From Lachnospiraceae bacterium UBA7060 (GTDB lineage: Bacteria; Bacillota; Clostridia; Lachnospirales; Lachnospiraceae), in the NCBI GenBank assembly GCA_002493835.1, contig DLAA01000152.1, forward strand, positions 1-11,759: DNA of 11,759 bases, read 5' to 3'. The position numbers and the translations under genes were made by a program. Position 1 is the stretch's first letter; each line of letters opens with the position of its first letter. Under the pieces are notes generated by a model. That model did not search any database. It was given only the letters and a program-made list of their open reading frames with translations, and was not told where the DNA came from. Positions 6,735-11,759 of this stretch are shown piece by piece.

Positions 6735-7562
6735 ATGGGACGACAAAGCGGAAAAATAAAGAGTCACAAAAAGGCGGGAAATGTCCTTCAATCAGATCCA
6801 ATAAGTGCAGATAAAGAGAAAATGAGGGAACTCACGGAGAAAAAGAAGAAACTGGAGAAAGAACTCGATGAGCTGAAAGGAGATACGGCAAAGGGGAAAG
6901 TCGTATGTACATTTGTATTTTTGTTGTCAACCGGTTTGCTGCTCGGTATTTTTGCAGGCATGATTAAGCTGAATATAGGTGGATTTGCGGGTACTTTTTT
7001 GGCTCCGCTCATAGGGGATGTGCCTGTTGCACGGAGCATTTTGCCCGCAGAAATGCAAAGGGAAAGTCCGGCTGAGCAGGCGGCGGAGGCGGAAGCAGCA
7101 GCGGAAGCGGAAGCAGCAGCAGCGGAAGCGGAGGCAGCAGCGGAAGCGGAGGCCGCGGCGGAGGCGGAAGCAGCAGCGGAAGCGGAGGCAGCAGCGGAAG
7201 CGGAGGCCGCGGCGGAGGCGGAAGCAGCAGCGGAGGCGGAGGCAGCAGCGGAAGCGGAAGCAGCAGCGGAAGCGGAAGCAGCAGCGGAAGCGGAAGCAGC
7301 AACGGAGGCGGAAGCAGTAGCGGAAGCGGAGGCCGCGGCTGCTTTGCAGGATTATGTGGATACCTATTCTGCAATGAACCCACAGGATGCGGCAAAATTA
7401 TTTGAAAGTATGATACCGGATCAAGAAGATGTGGTGATCAGTATTATGGAAAATCTTACGCCAAAAGGGCGGGCAGCTATCCTTTCGAGTATGAGTGTTG
7501 CCAATGCGGCAGACTTGACGAAGAAAATGCAGCAGAAGGTAGAGGAAAAAACTTTGCACTAA
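6735..7562 (+). CDS. MotE/MgtE_N-like single-pass membrane protein with Glu-Ala stalk
   Basis: This 275-aa protein has four parts: a basic N-terminus with a charged coiled coil (about 27-50, EKMRELTEKKKKLEKELDELK), one membrane helix (about 57-78), an 84-residue tract of EAEAAA units (118-201), and a C-terminal MgtE_N-like helical domain (about 207-268; AMNPQDAAKLFESMIPDQEDVVISIM then LTPKGRAAILSSM). The layout matches the MotE/YlxF group of membrane proteins, normally encoded among flagellar genes, but no flagellar gene is visible here. With a cytoplasmic N-terminus the stalk and domain would be extracytoplasmic. If fully helical the tract would span about 12-13 nm. A GTG at 6726 is in frame, but AAGGG (6722-6726) is well placed for the ATG at 6735, so I use that. 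It follows the 66-aa gene by 16 bp and precedes a GT2 gene by 24 bp. Function in this operon is unknown. Confidence 0.75.
   Translation: MGRQSGKIKSHKKAGNVLQSDPISADKEKMRELTEKKKKLEKELDELKGDTAKGKVVCTFVFLLSTGLLLGIFAGMIKLNIGGFAGTFLAPLIGDVPVARSILPAEMQRESPAEQAAEAEAAAEAEAAAAEAEAAAEAEAAAEAEAAAEAEAAAEAEAAAEAEAAAEAEAAAEAEAAAEAEAAAEAEAATEAEAVAEAEAAAALQDYVDTYSAMNPQDAAKLFESMIPDQEDVVISIMENLTPKGRAAILSSMSVANAADLTKKMQQKVEEKTLH
7086..7337 (+). repeat. 18-bp in-frame tandem repeats encoding (EAEAAA)n, with 54-bp higher-order copy
   Basis: Fourteen EAE steps are spaced six residues apart, except for one seven-residue step near the start. The DNA is built only from GAA/GAG and GCA/GCG/GCC codons until one ACG and a few other changes at the 3' end, and is much more GC-rich than the surroundings. 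A block of about 50 bp beginning at 7131 recurs at 7185, that is 54 bp or three units later, so duplication has acted in multi-unit steps. All lengths in whole units keep frame. Lack of stop codons in all frames creates spurious ORFs on both strands here. Confidence 0.92.
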
Positions 7563-7586
7563 AAGCGAAAAAGGAGTTTAGGAAAA

Positions 7587-8627
7587 ATGAAGTCATTATC
7601 AATTATAGTGCCGTGTTTTAATTCGGAAAAATATATGAGGCGCTGCCTGGATTCTTTGATAACAGGCGGGCATGATGTGGAAATTATAGTGGTGGATGAC
7701 GGTTCGGACGATGGGACAGGAGAAATTGCAGAGCACTATGCAAGGCGGTTCCCGGAGATTGTGACGGTGGTGCATAAAGAGAACGGTGGTCACGGCTCAG
7801 GTGTAAATACCGGTCTATGCCTCGCTTCAGGGAAATATTTTAAAGTTGTGGATTCAGATGACTGGCTGGAAGAGGAGGCATACAGACAGTTGTTAGAGCA
7901 GATAAGAAAATGGTCTGAGCTGGAAGGGCCGGGAAGCAGTTTTATATCACCGGATCTGTTGATACAAAATTATACGTACAATCATCTGGATGAAGGGATG
8001 AAAAAGGTGATGAGTTACCGAAATGTATTTCCTGAGAGACAAGTCTGTACATGGGATGAAATAAAATCCTTCCGGCCGTCCCAGTATTTAATTATGCATG
8101 CTTTGATATATCGGACGGATGTGCTGAGAAAATCGGGTTTGGTTTTACCGGAGCATACATTTTATGTAGATAATATTTTTGCCTATTACCCTTTGCCTTA
8201 TGTGGAAACGCTATATTATATGGATATTAATTTGTATCAGTATTATTTAGGCAGGGAAGACCAGTCAGTGAACGAGAAAGTATTGATTTCCAGAATCGAG
8301 CAGCAGATTAAAGTGACAAAGATTGTTGCGGAATGTGTGGATTTAATGGAGGTAAGAGAACGGCATCCAAAGCTTGCAAATTATATGTGCAGAAATGTAT
8401 CCATTATGATGGCGATATCGTCGATCCATCTGCTGCTGTCCGGAGAGGAAGAGGCAAGGACAAGGCATCGGGAAATTTGGGCAGAGATGAAGAGGGAAAA
8501 TCCGGGTTTGTATTACCGGCTGCGCTACACGAAATTGAGCGGATTGACCAACCTGCCAGGAAAGTTGGGAAAGAAGGCTACCGTTGACGGATACCGGATT
8601 GCAAAGAAAATTTATAAATTTCAGTAG
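7587..8627 (+). CDS. Family 2 glycosyltransferase
   Basis: This 346-aa soluble GT-A-fold glycosyltransferase shows the classical N-terminal motifs LSIIVPCFN (4-12), IIVVDDGSDDGT (33-44), HKENGGHGSGVNTG (63-76) and VVDSDDW (87-93), which carries the metal-binding DxD. The remainder (about 110-346) is a helical C-terminal region without membrane segments, as in enzymes that add single sugars to lipid-linked or surface glycans. Donor and acceptor cannot be read from sequence. AAGGAG (7571-7576) lies 10 bp upstream of the ATG. It is the last gene of the array that begins with the DUF368 gene. Unlike the GT2-GtrA protein it lacks the polyprenyl-phosphate synthase signatures, so it more likely extends a glycan than charges the carrier. 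No clear terminator is visible in the 39 bp before the next remnant. Confidence 0.9.
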   Translation: MKSLSIIVPCFNSEKYMRRCLDSLITGGHDVEIIVVDDGSDDGTGEIAEHYARRFPEIVTVVHKENGGHGSGVNTGLCLASGKYFKVVDSDDWLEEEAYRQLLEQIRKWSELEGPGSSFISPDLLIQNYTYNHLDEGMKKVMSYRNVFPERQVCTWDEIKSFRPSQYLIMHALIYRTDVLRKSGLVLPEHTFYVDNIFAYYPLPYVETLYYMDINLYQYYLGREDQSVNEKVLISRIEQQIKVTKIVAECVDLMEVRERHPKLANYMCRNVSIMMAISSIHLLLSGEEEARTRHREIWAEMKRENPGLYYRLRYTKLSGLTNLPGKLGKKATVDGYRIAKKIYKFQ

Positions 8628-8666
8628 ATACACCAAAATCATCAGACCTGTATGTATAAAATGTAT

Positions 8667-9050
8667 TTAATATATAACAACAAGGGTCTGTCGAGAAATA
8701 AATCGTTCCAAAGGAAGCTTTTTGCCGTCCTCTATCCACTGACGGTACAGGATCATGGAGTTTGTGACATAAAAAGTAAAAACAAGGTTTTTTGCATACT
8801 CATCCATTCCAAGAGCACCTTGGTTATCCGCTATCCGATGCTGCATAATTTTTTTGTTGATGCTGTTAAATACGTTTTGATAGCTTCCATTACAAATCAG
8901 CCGCTCATGCAGCAGTGGCATATTTGTAGCAGATTCAAAAAATAAGCGAGTTAAGTCTTTGATGTCTTTCATCTTTGTATAGGAGACTTTGCGTCTGATA
9001 AAGGTATCGGCAATTTCATCCTGCAATGAGGTCCTTTTAAATGTAGCGCG
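8667..9050 (-). pseudogene. TetR/AcrR-family regulator, C-terminal remnant
   Basis: On the minus strand an open frame runs from about 9050 to the stop at 8667. It encodes a typical TetR ligand-domain C-terminus: MKDIKDLTRLFFESATNMP, then GSYQNVFNSINKKI, and finally a hydrophobic VFTFYVTNSMILYRQWIEDGKKLPLERFI, the 'YRQWIEDGKKLP' ending being characteristic. The N-terminal helix-turn-helix of about 50 residues is missing. An in-frame stop lies at 9051-9053, and the only starts are a TTG at 9026 or internal codons without a ribosome binding site. The upstream side abuts an antitoxin fragment in the opposite orientation, so the DNA-binding half was lost by rearrangement. A DNA-binding function is not expected. 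The family assignment rests on the C-terminal pattern and is moderately secure. Confidence 0.65.
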
Positions 9051-9233
9051 TTACAGTCATGAAGATCTTTACACACTGTACAACAGTGATGCCCTGGATA
9101 TGACGCTCGCCGAGCATTCCGAAAAGCCGCCATAGGCGTGTTATATGATGAACTCTCCAAGGGAATGGAAAGCCTGAAAAAGGGCGATGTTTATACGATT
9201 GATGAAGCATGGGAGGAAATTGACAAAATATAA
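9043..9233 (+). pseudogene. Type II antitoxin remnant, frameshifted
   Basis: Two plus-strand frames join into one plausible small antitoxin. Frame one (from 9043) reads VARYSHEDLYTLYNSDALD then MTLAEHSEKPP and stops at TAG 9133. The next frame reads RKAAIGVLYDELSKGMESLK then KGDVYTIDEAWEEIDKI, ending at TAA 9231-9233. The acidic 'DVYTIDEAWEEIDKI' tail is typical of antitoxins paired with ParE/RelE toxins. Joining ...LAEHS to RKAAIG... needs only one extra base near 9118-9120, so a 1-bp deletion in a short C run is the simplest explanation. No start codon with a ribosome binding site is seen before 9043, where the TetR remnant begins on the other strand. The stop overlaps the toxin start (TAATG), the usual antitoxin-toxin arrangement. 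Confidence 0.55.
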
Positions 9234-9361
9234 TGCTGGATAAACCAAAGAAATATAAAATCGTAATATTTAGGGACGCGCTTTGGGATATTAAGTCAAC
9301 AAAAAAGTATATTCTTGACACATTCAAATATTGAGAATATGTGGGAAATCTTTCAAAATAA
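9233..9361 (+). pseudogene. ParE/RelE-family toxin, N-terminal remnant with nonsense mutation
   Basis: The ATG at 9233 overlaps the antitoxin stop. The product begins MLDKPKKYKIVIFRDALWDI, then KSTKKYILDTFKY, a good match to the N-terminal strand and helices of ParE/RelE toxins (KYKVxxSxxAxxDLxxIxxYI). It stops at TGA 9332-9334 after 33 residues. Reading past the stop continues EYVGNLSK, as expected for the family (YREYxxNxSK), so the TGA is probably a CGA arginine codon changed by one transition. A TAA follows at 9359-9361 and the catalytic C-terminal half is absent. The toxin should be inactive, consistent with the broken antitoxin beside it. Confidence 0.6.
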
Positions 9362-9371
9362 TGTATTCATA

Positions 9372-9433
9372 GACAATAAAAACGGCCATACAAGAAAAAT
9401 AATGTTCTTGTATGACCGTTCAATTTTATTGTC
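9372..9433. terminator. Hairpin terminator, mainly for the minus-strand lipoprotein gene
   Basis: A long imperfect inverted repeat pairs GACAATAAAA...CATACAAGAA (from 9372) with TTCTTGTATG...TTTTATTGTC (to 9433), interrupted by small mismatches around 9384 and 9415-9423. Read on the minus strand, the GC part of the stem is followed by GTTTTTATT, a good termination tract, about 30 bp after the stop of the gene at 9464-10639. On the plus strand it may also stop read-through from the degraded toxin region. Confidence 0.75.
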
Positions 9434-9463
9434 TTAATAGTAGTTGATTTATAACGGATCACA

Positions 9464-10639
9464 TTAGCGCGAGGAGATTTCTTTATCATCAACAAGGAAG
9501 GAATCGCCGTCTTCCACGATACACACCATAGTTTTTCCGGTGTTCAGTTCGATTTCGTTTCCGGCGTCATCATAATATCTTGTTGCGCCATAATCAGAGG
9601 TCTTTTCCCAGTTTACGTGGATACCCCGGCCATTTGTGAAAAACCAGCCATCTCTGGTGGTGTCGTGGCATTGGAAAGCCAGGTAGCCCTTGGCATCTCT
9701 CACTTCGTAGTAGGTATTCTGAATCAAAATATTCTTGAAGGCAAGCTGCTTTCCGTTGGCCAAATCTGTATGCGGGCCATCGGAAGAACCGGACAGATGC
9801 TGAAACCTGTCATAGAGCCCCGTGGCGCTGTTATAGACAAAATAACAGTTAGTGACAGGATAAGTGGGTGACATGTCGATTCTGTCTGCGCTGATGGAAT
9901 CACTGTATTGTGACAGATCGTTTGGCTCATTTGCAGGGGCAAAACGATAATGTTGTTCATCGGCGTAGCCGTCGCGCAGACTAGTGGCGTAACCTAACGT
10001 GTCAATATCGGCCAGAATGCCTGCCGCATCAACAAAGGCGTTATCGGTTGAGTTCACAGCATTCTTATCACGCCAGAAATTACTGCTGGTCTTACCGTCA
10101 ATGTCGTCTGTGCGGCTGATTACCTCGTTTATGTAGAAGGGACCACCAAAATGGACATAGAGAGCATCCCACTCAAAAGCCCAGTACACATAATAGTCAC
10201 GGCAGCTTCTTACATTGCCAAGTTTGTCGGCGTTTTGCCAGTCTTGGAATATGGCCATCAGACGAGTAATACTGCCTTCCACGTTACATTCGTATAGAAT
10301 GTCCGCGTTGGAAATCCCGTAATGGGATGCAGTTTTGGTGTTGGGGATCATGATGGCCAGGGGCCTCGTGTTGTTAACTGTTTCGTCGACCCATTCGTTA
10401 GTGATGCGGCTTCTGACCATACCTTCCTCAGGCGGTGTATTCGCGTCAGTATCAGTGCCCGTATTCGTATCTGATTCTTCCGGTTCTACCTTCTCTTCAG
10501 GGATATCATCAATGGTTTGTTCCATAACGGGAATTTCCACACCCGGATCCTTTACTGCTTCCTCCTCTTTCTTGCCGCAGCCTGCAAGGAGCAGGGCGGA
10601 AGACAGAGTAAGGAGGAGCAAAAATTGAAGTTTCTTCAT
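9464..10639 (-). CDS. DUF3048 (YerB-like) lipoprotein
   Basis: This 391-aa secreted lipoprotein has a short Lys-start signal, a hydrophobic core (4-18) and lipobox LLAGC with the lipidated Cys21. An acidic, Thr/Asp/Glu-rich linker (about 22-75) follows, then a DUF3048 N-terminal domain with RPLAIMIPN (about 92-100), NADILYE (111-117), EGSITRLMAIFQDW (121-134), GNVRSCRDYY (141-150) and YVHFGGP (161-167). The C-terminal part, with WFFTNGRGIHVNW and GKTMVCIVEDGD, is the second DUF3048 domain. DUF3048 proteins such as Bacillus YerB are envelope proteins of unclear activity. An ATG three codons earlier (10646-10648) lies only 1 bp after AGGAG, so the second ATG, 10 bp from it, is preferred. It is transcribed alone, divergent from the right-hand genes, with its own promoter and terminator. 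Confidence 0.88.
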   Translation of the reverse strand: MKKLQFLLLLTLSSALLLAGCGKKEEEAVKDPGVEIPVMEQTIDDIPEEKVEPEESDTNTGTDTDANTPPEEGMVRSRITNEWVDETVNNTRPLAIMIPNTKTASHYGISNADILYECNVEGSITRLMAIFQDWQNADKLGNVRSCRDYYVYWAFEWDALYVHFGGPFYINEVISRTDDIDGKTSSNFWRDKNAVNSTDNAFVDAAGILADIDTLGYATSLRDGYADEQHYRFAPANEPNDLSQYSDSISADRIDMSPTYPVTNCYFVYNSATGLYDRFQHLSGSSDGPHTDLANGKQLAFKNILIQNTYYEVRDAKGYLAFQCHDTTRDGWFFTNGRGIHVNWEKTSDYGATRYYDDAGNEIELNTGKTMVCIVEDGDSFLVDDKEISSR

Positions 10640-10710
10640 GTCGGTCATTCTCCTTTACTATTTGTTCTTTTGTTCTTTCGTCATTGCTTACCCATTTGAC
10701 ATTTGAGATT

Positions 10711-10739
10711 ATGATACAATAGTTTCCATGAAATAGCAA
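10711..10739 (-). promoter_or_regulatory. Sigma-A-type promoter for the DUF3048 lipoprotein gene
   Basis: On the minus strand, TTGCTA (10734-10739) and TATCAT (10711-10716) are 17 bp apart, close to consensus in spacing. They lie about 70 bp upstream of the lipoprotein start codon, with AAAGGAGA as the ribosome binding site in between. Confidence 0.6.
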
Positions 10740-10746
10740 CTTGCGT

Positions 10747-11028
10747 ATGGATAAATGGATTTTGGTCTTTGCGATTTCTGGATGTCCTATTGGTCTGTCG
10801 ATTCAGGTGGATGGTGTAGCGTGTTGGTATGAAGGTGATAGTCTGGGTTCCCTGCCAGAGGAAGTACGCCAAAGGATATACGCTGAAGCAGGAGATGATT
10901 TTCGGGTAGTATTTAGGCAAAACGCACGAATGTTGCCGATGTTTAAGAAATGTTTAGATATTTTATTCGATGAGTTTAGTTTTTTCCCTTATTGTTTCAT
11001 TAAAAGTGGTAATTGCAATGATTTGTGA
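10747..11028 (+). CDS. Hypothetical 93-aa ORF, possibly a gene remnant
   Basis: An ATG at 10747 opens a 93-codon frame (MDKWILVFAISGCPIGLSIQ at the start, LPEEVRQRIYAEAGDDFRVV in the middle, KKCLDILFDEFSFFPYCFIK near the end). The middle looks like real protein: amphipathic, with codon use similar to neighbours. However, there is no ribosome binding site before the ATG or the in-frame TTG at 10741, a stop lies just upstream (10729-10731), and the start nearly touches the divergent promoter. I do not recognise a family. It is either a weakly expressed small protein or the 3' remainder of a gene that lost its start. The phospholipase-like gene begins 24 bp downstream. Confidence 0.3.
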   Translation: MDKWILVFAISGCPIGLSIQVDGVACWYEGDSLGSLPEEVRQRIYAEAGDDFRVVFRQNARMLPMFKKCLDILFDEFSFFPYCFIKSGNCNDL

Positions 11029-11052
11029 TTGAGAGCAGGAGGGAATAAAAGG

Positions 11053-11580
11053 ATGCAGACAAGAGATCATAAAATGCTTGCGGAGCTGTTAGCGGATGAA
11101 ATGGGGCAAAGAGTTCCCTATCTTTATAAAAAGGCACTAATTCTGGGCAGCATTGAGCCGGATAGGAATCCATTTACCTATTTACATGGTTTTACAAGGG
11201 GCGAAAAGTTTCATGGACATAATTATGAGAACATTTTATTGATAATGAAGAAGCTTTTTAATTCTGTTCAGAAAGAAAAAAGTTTGGGATTTAGGAAATA
11301 TTATCGTCTTGGAAAATTAATACACTATGTGGCAGATGCTTTTACCTTTCCTCATAACAAAGAATTTTGTGGGAATTTGAGAGAACATTGCAGATACGAG
11401 AGCGTACTTCATGTTCAATTTTATGATATTTTACAAAAGCAAAAGATGACAGGAACGACTGGGAAAGGTATTGGCAGTTTTCGGCATATAGAAGTTTTAC
11501 ATAAAGAATATTTGAAAAAAGCCGGGACCTTTGAAACGGATTGTAGATATATTTTGCAGGCGGCTGTCATGCTGTTATGA
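11053..11580 (+). CDS. Zinc-dependent phospholipase C-like protein
   Basis: This 175-aa protein resembles the small, signal-less branch of the zinc-dependent phospholipase C/S1-P1-like fold. The recognisable pattern is GSIEPDRNPFTYLHGFTRGE (32-51), GHNYEN (55-60), LGKLIHYVADAFTFPHNKEF (86-105) and LREHCRYESVLH (109-120). Candidate zinc ligands are Asp37, His45, His56, His91, Asp95, His101, His112 and His120. The true enzymes hydrolyse phospholipids, but this short cytoplasmic type has no established substrate. The start at 11053 is set by AGGAGGG at 11037-11043; a TTG eight codons earlier would place that site inside the gene. Its stop overlaps the start of the next ORF (ATGA 11577-11580). 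No signal peptide or membrane helix is seen. Confidence 0.8.
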   Translation: MQTRDHKMLAELLADEMGQRVPYLYKKALILGSIEPDRNPFTYLHGFTRGEKFHGHNYENILLIMKKLFNSVQKEKSLGFRKYYRLGKLIHYVADAFTFPHNKEFCGNLREHCRYESVLHVQFYDILQKQKMTGTTGKGIGSFRHIEVLHKEYLKKAGTFETDCRYILQAAVMLL

Positions 11581-11759
11581 ATTCAAAAACAGACTGTTTT
11601 GTATTCGGATTTGGTTCAAGTGAAAAATTCAGTGGAAATTTTGGTGATAGGTGTGGGCAGCTTTTGAAGAAAGAATGTCCGCAGTGCAGGCAGTCGATAT
11701 GTCCTCTTCCTAGTGCAGCAACTGTGGTAAAAATGAAAATAACTTCTCGGAATCTCAAT
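11577..11759 (+). CDS. Zinc-ribbon-like ORF, 3'-truncated by window edge, possibly degraded
   Basis: The ATG overlaps the stop of the phospholipase-like gene and the frame stays open for 61 codons to the window end. The middle, DRCGQLLKKECPQCRQSI, resembles a zinc ribbon (CxxCG...CPxCG). However, the expected first Cys is Gly (FGDRC; one base from TGT), and a second ribbon-like CSNCGKN appears in another frame at about 11715-11735. That suggests one or more lesions, or a coincidental pattern. The product cannot be named with confidence. Confidence 0.4.
   Translation, partial: MNSKTDCFVFGFGSSEKFSGNFGDRCGQLLKKECPQCRQSICPLPSAATVVKMKITSRNLN

Noticed and set aside
5535..7337. CRISPR array or DNA-level satellite interpretation of the tandem repeats
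   Set aside because: Units are contiguous without unique spacers, in frame, and encode regular peptides within genes.
7009..7395. Pro/Leu-rich minus-strand ORF and Arg/Gln-rich plus-strand ORF (7018-7320) across the repeat
   Set aside because: Both exist only because the GCR/GAR repeat has no stop codons in any frame; they have no ribosome binding site or family resemblance.
8652..8945. Plus-strand 97-aa ORF
   Set aside because: It is antisense to the TetR remnant, which has the recognisable protein pattern; this frame has no ribosome binding site or motif.
10696..10720. Plus-strand promoter TTGACA...TACAAT
   Set aside because: Spacing is only 13 bp, too short for a sigma-A promoter, and it overlaps the better minus-strand promoter.

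Overview
The window looks like a chromosomal segment of a low-to-mid GC Gram-positive anaerobe of the Clostridia, most likely a Lachnospiraceae-type gut bacterium. This is inferred from strong AGGAGG-type ribosome binding sites, ATGA gene overlaps, A/T-rich intergenic DNA and the families present (DUF3788, DUF368, fused GT2-GtrA, phosphodiester glycosidase, DUF3048 lipoprotein, zinc-dependent PLC-like protein). No species marker is visible.

Layout. Bases 1-396 hold the 3' part of a DUF3788 gene, followed by a perfect 17-bp-arm terminator (444-490) and about 340 bp of non-coding DNA with recurring ACGATAGC motifs. A histidine kinase and an OmpR-type response regulator follow (835-2695). They are preceded by a promoter, an 11-bp-period direct repeat and a 17-codon ORF whose stop overlaps the kinase start. 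After a 173-bp gap with a second 11-bp-period direct repeat comes a tight seven-gene plus-strand array (2869-8627): DUF368 polyprenyl-phosphate translocase, PAP2 phosphatase, GT2-GtrA fusion, membrane-anchored phosphodiester glycosidase, 66-aa membrane protein, MotE/MgtE_N-like membrane protein with a long Glu-Ala stalk, and a second GT2. Gaps between these genes are short or overlapping, so it reads as one operon.

Bases 8667-9361 are a gene graveyard: the C-terminal part of a TetR regulator on the minus strand, abutting a broken antitoxin/ParE-like toxin pair on the plus strand. A hairpin terminator (9372-9433) then ends a minus-strand DUF3048 lipoprotein gene (9464-10639), which has a clear promoter. 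The right end has an unrecognised 93-aa ORF, a zinc-dependent phospholipase C-like gene (11053-11580), and the start of a zinc-ribbon-like ORF that leaves the window.

Working model (inference). The two-component system controls a lipid-carrier and glycan module. The GT2 half of the fusion would charge undecaprenyl phosphate with a sugar and the GtrA half would help flip it. PAP2 would regenerate C55-P from C55-PP outside the membrane, and the DUF368 protein would return C55-P inward. The glycosidase and the stalked protein are both anchored by one N-terminal membrane helix and carry in-frame tandem-repeat spacers, so they probably reach out into the wall. The substrate, the inducing signal and the role of the stalked protein are not known from sequence.
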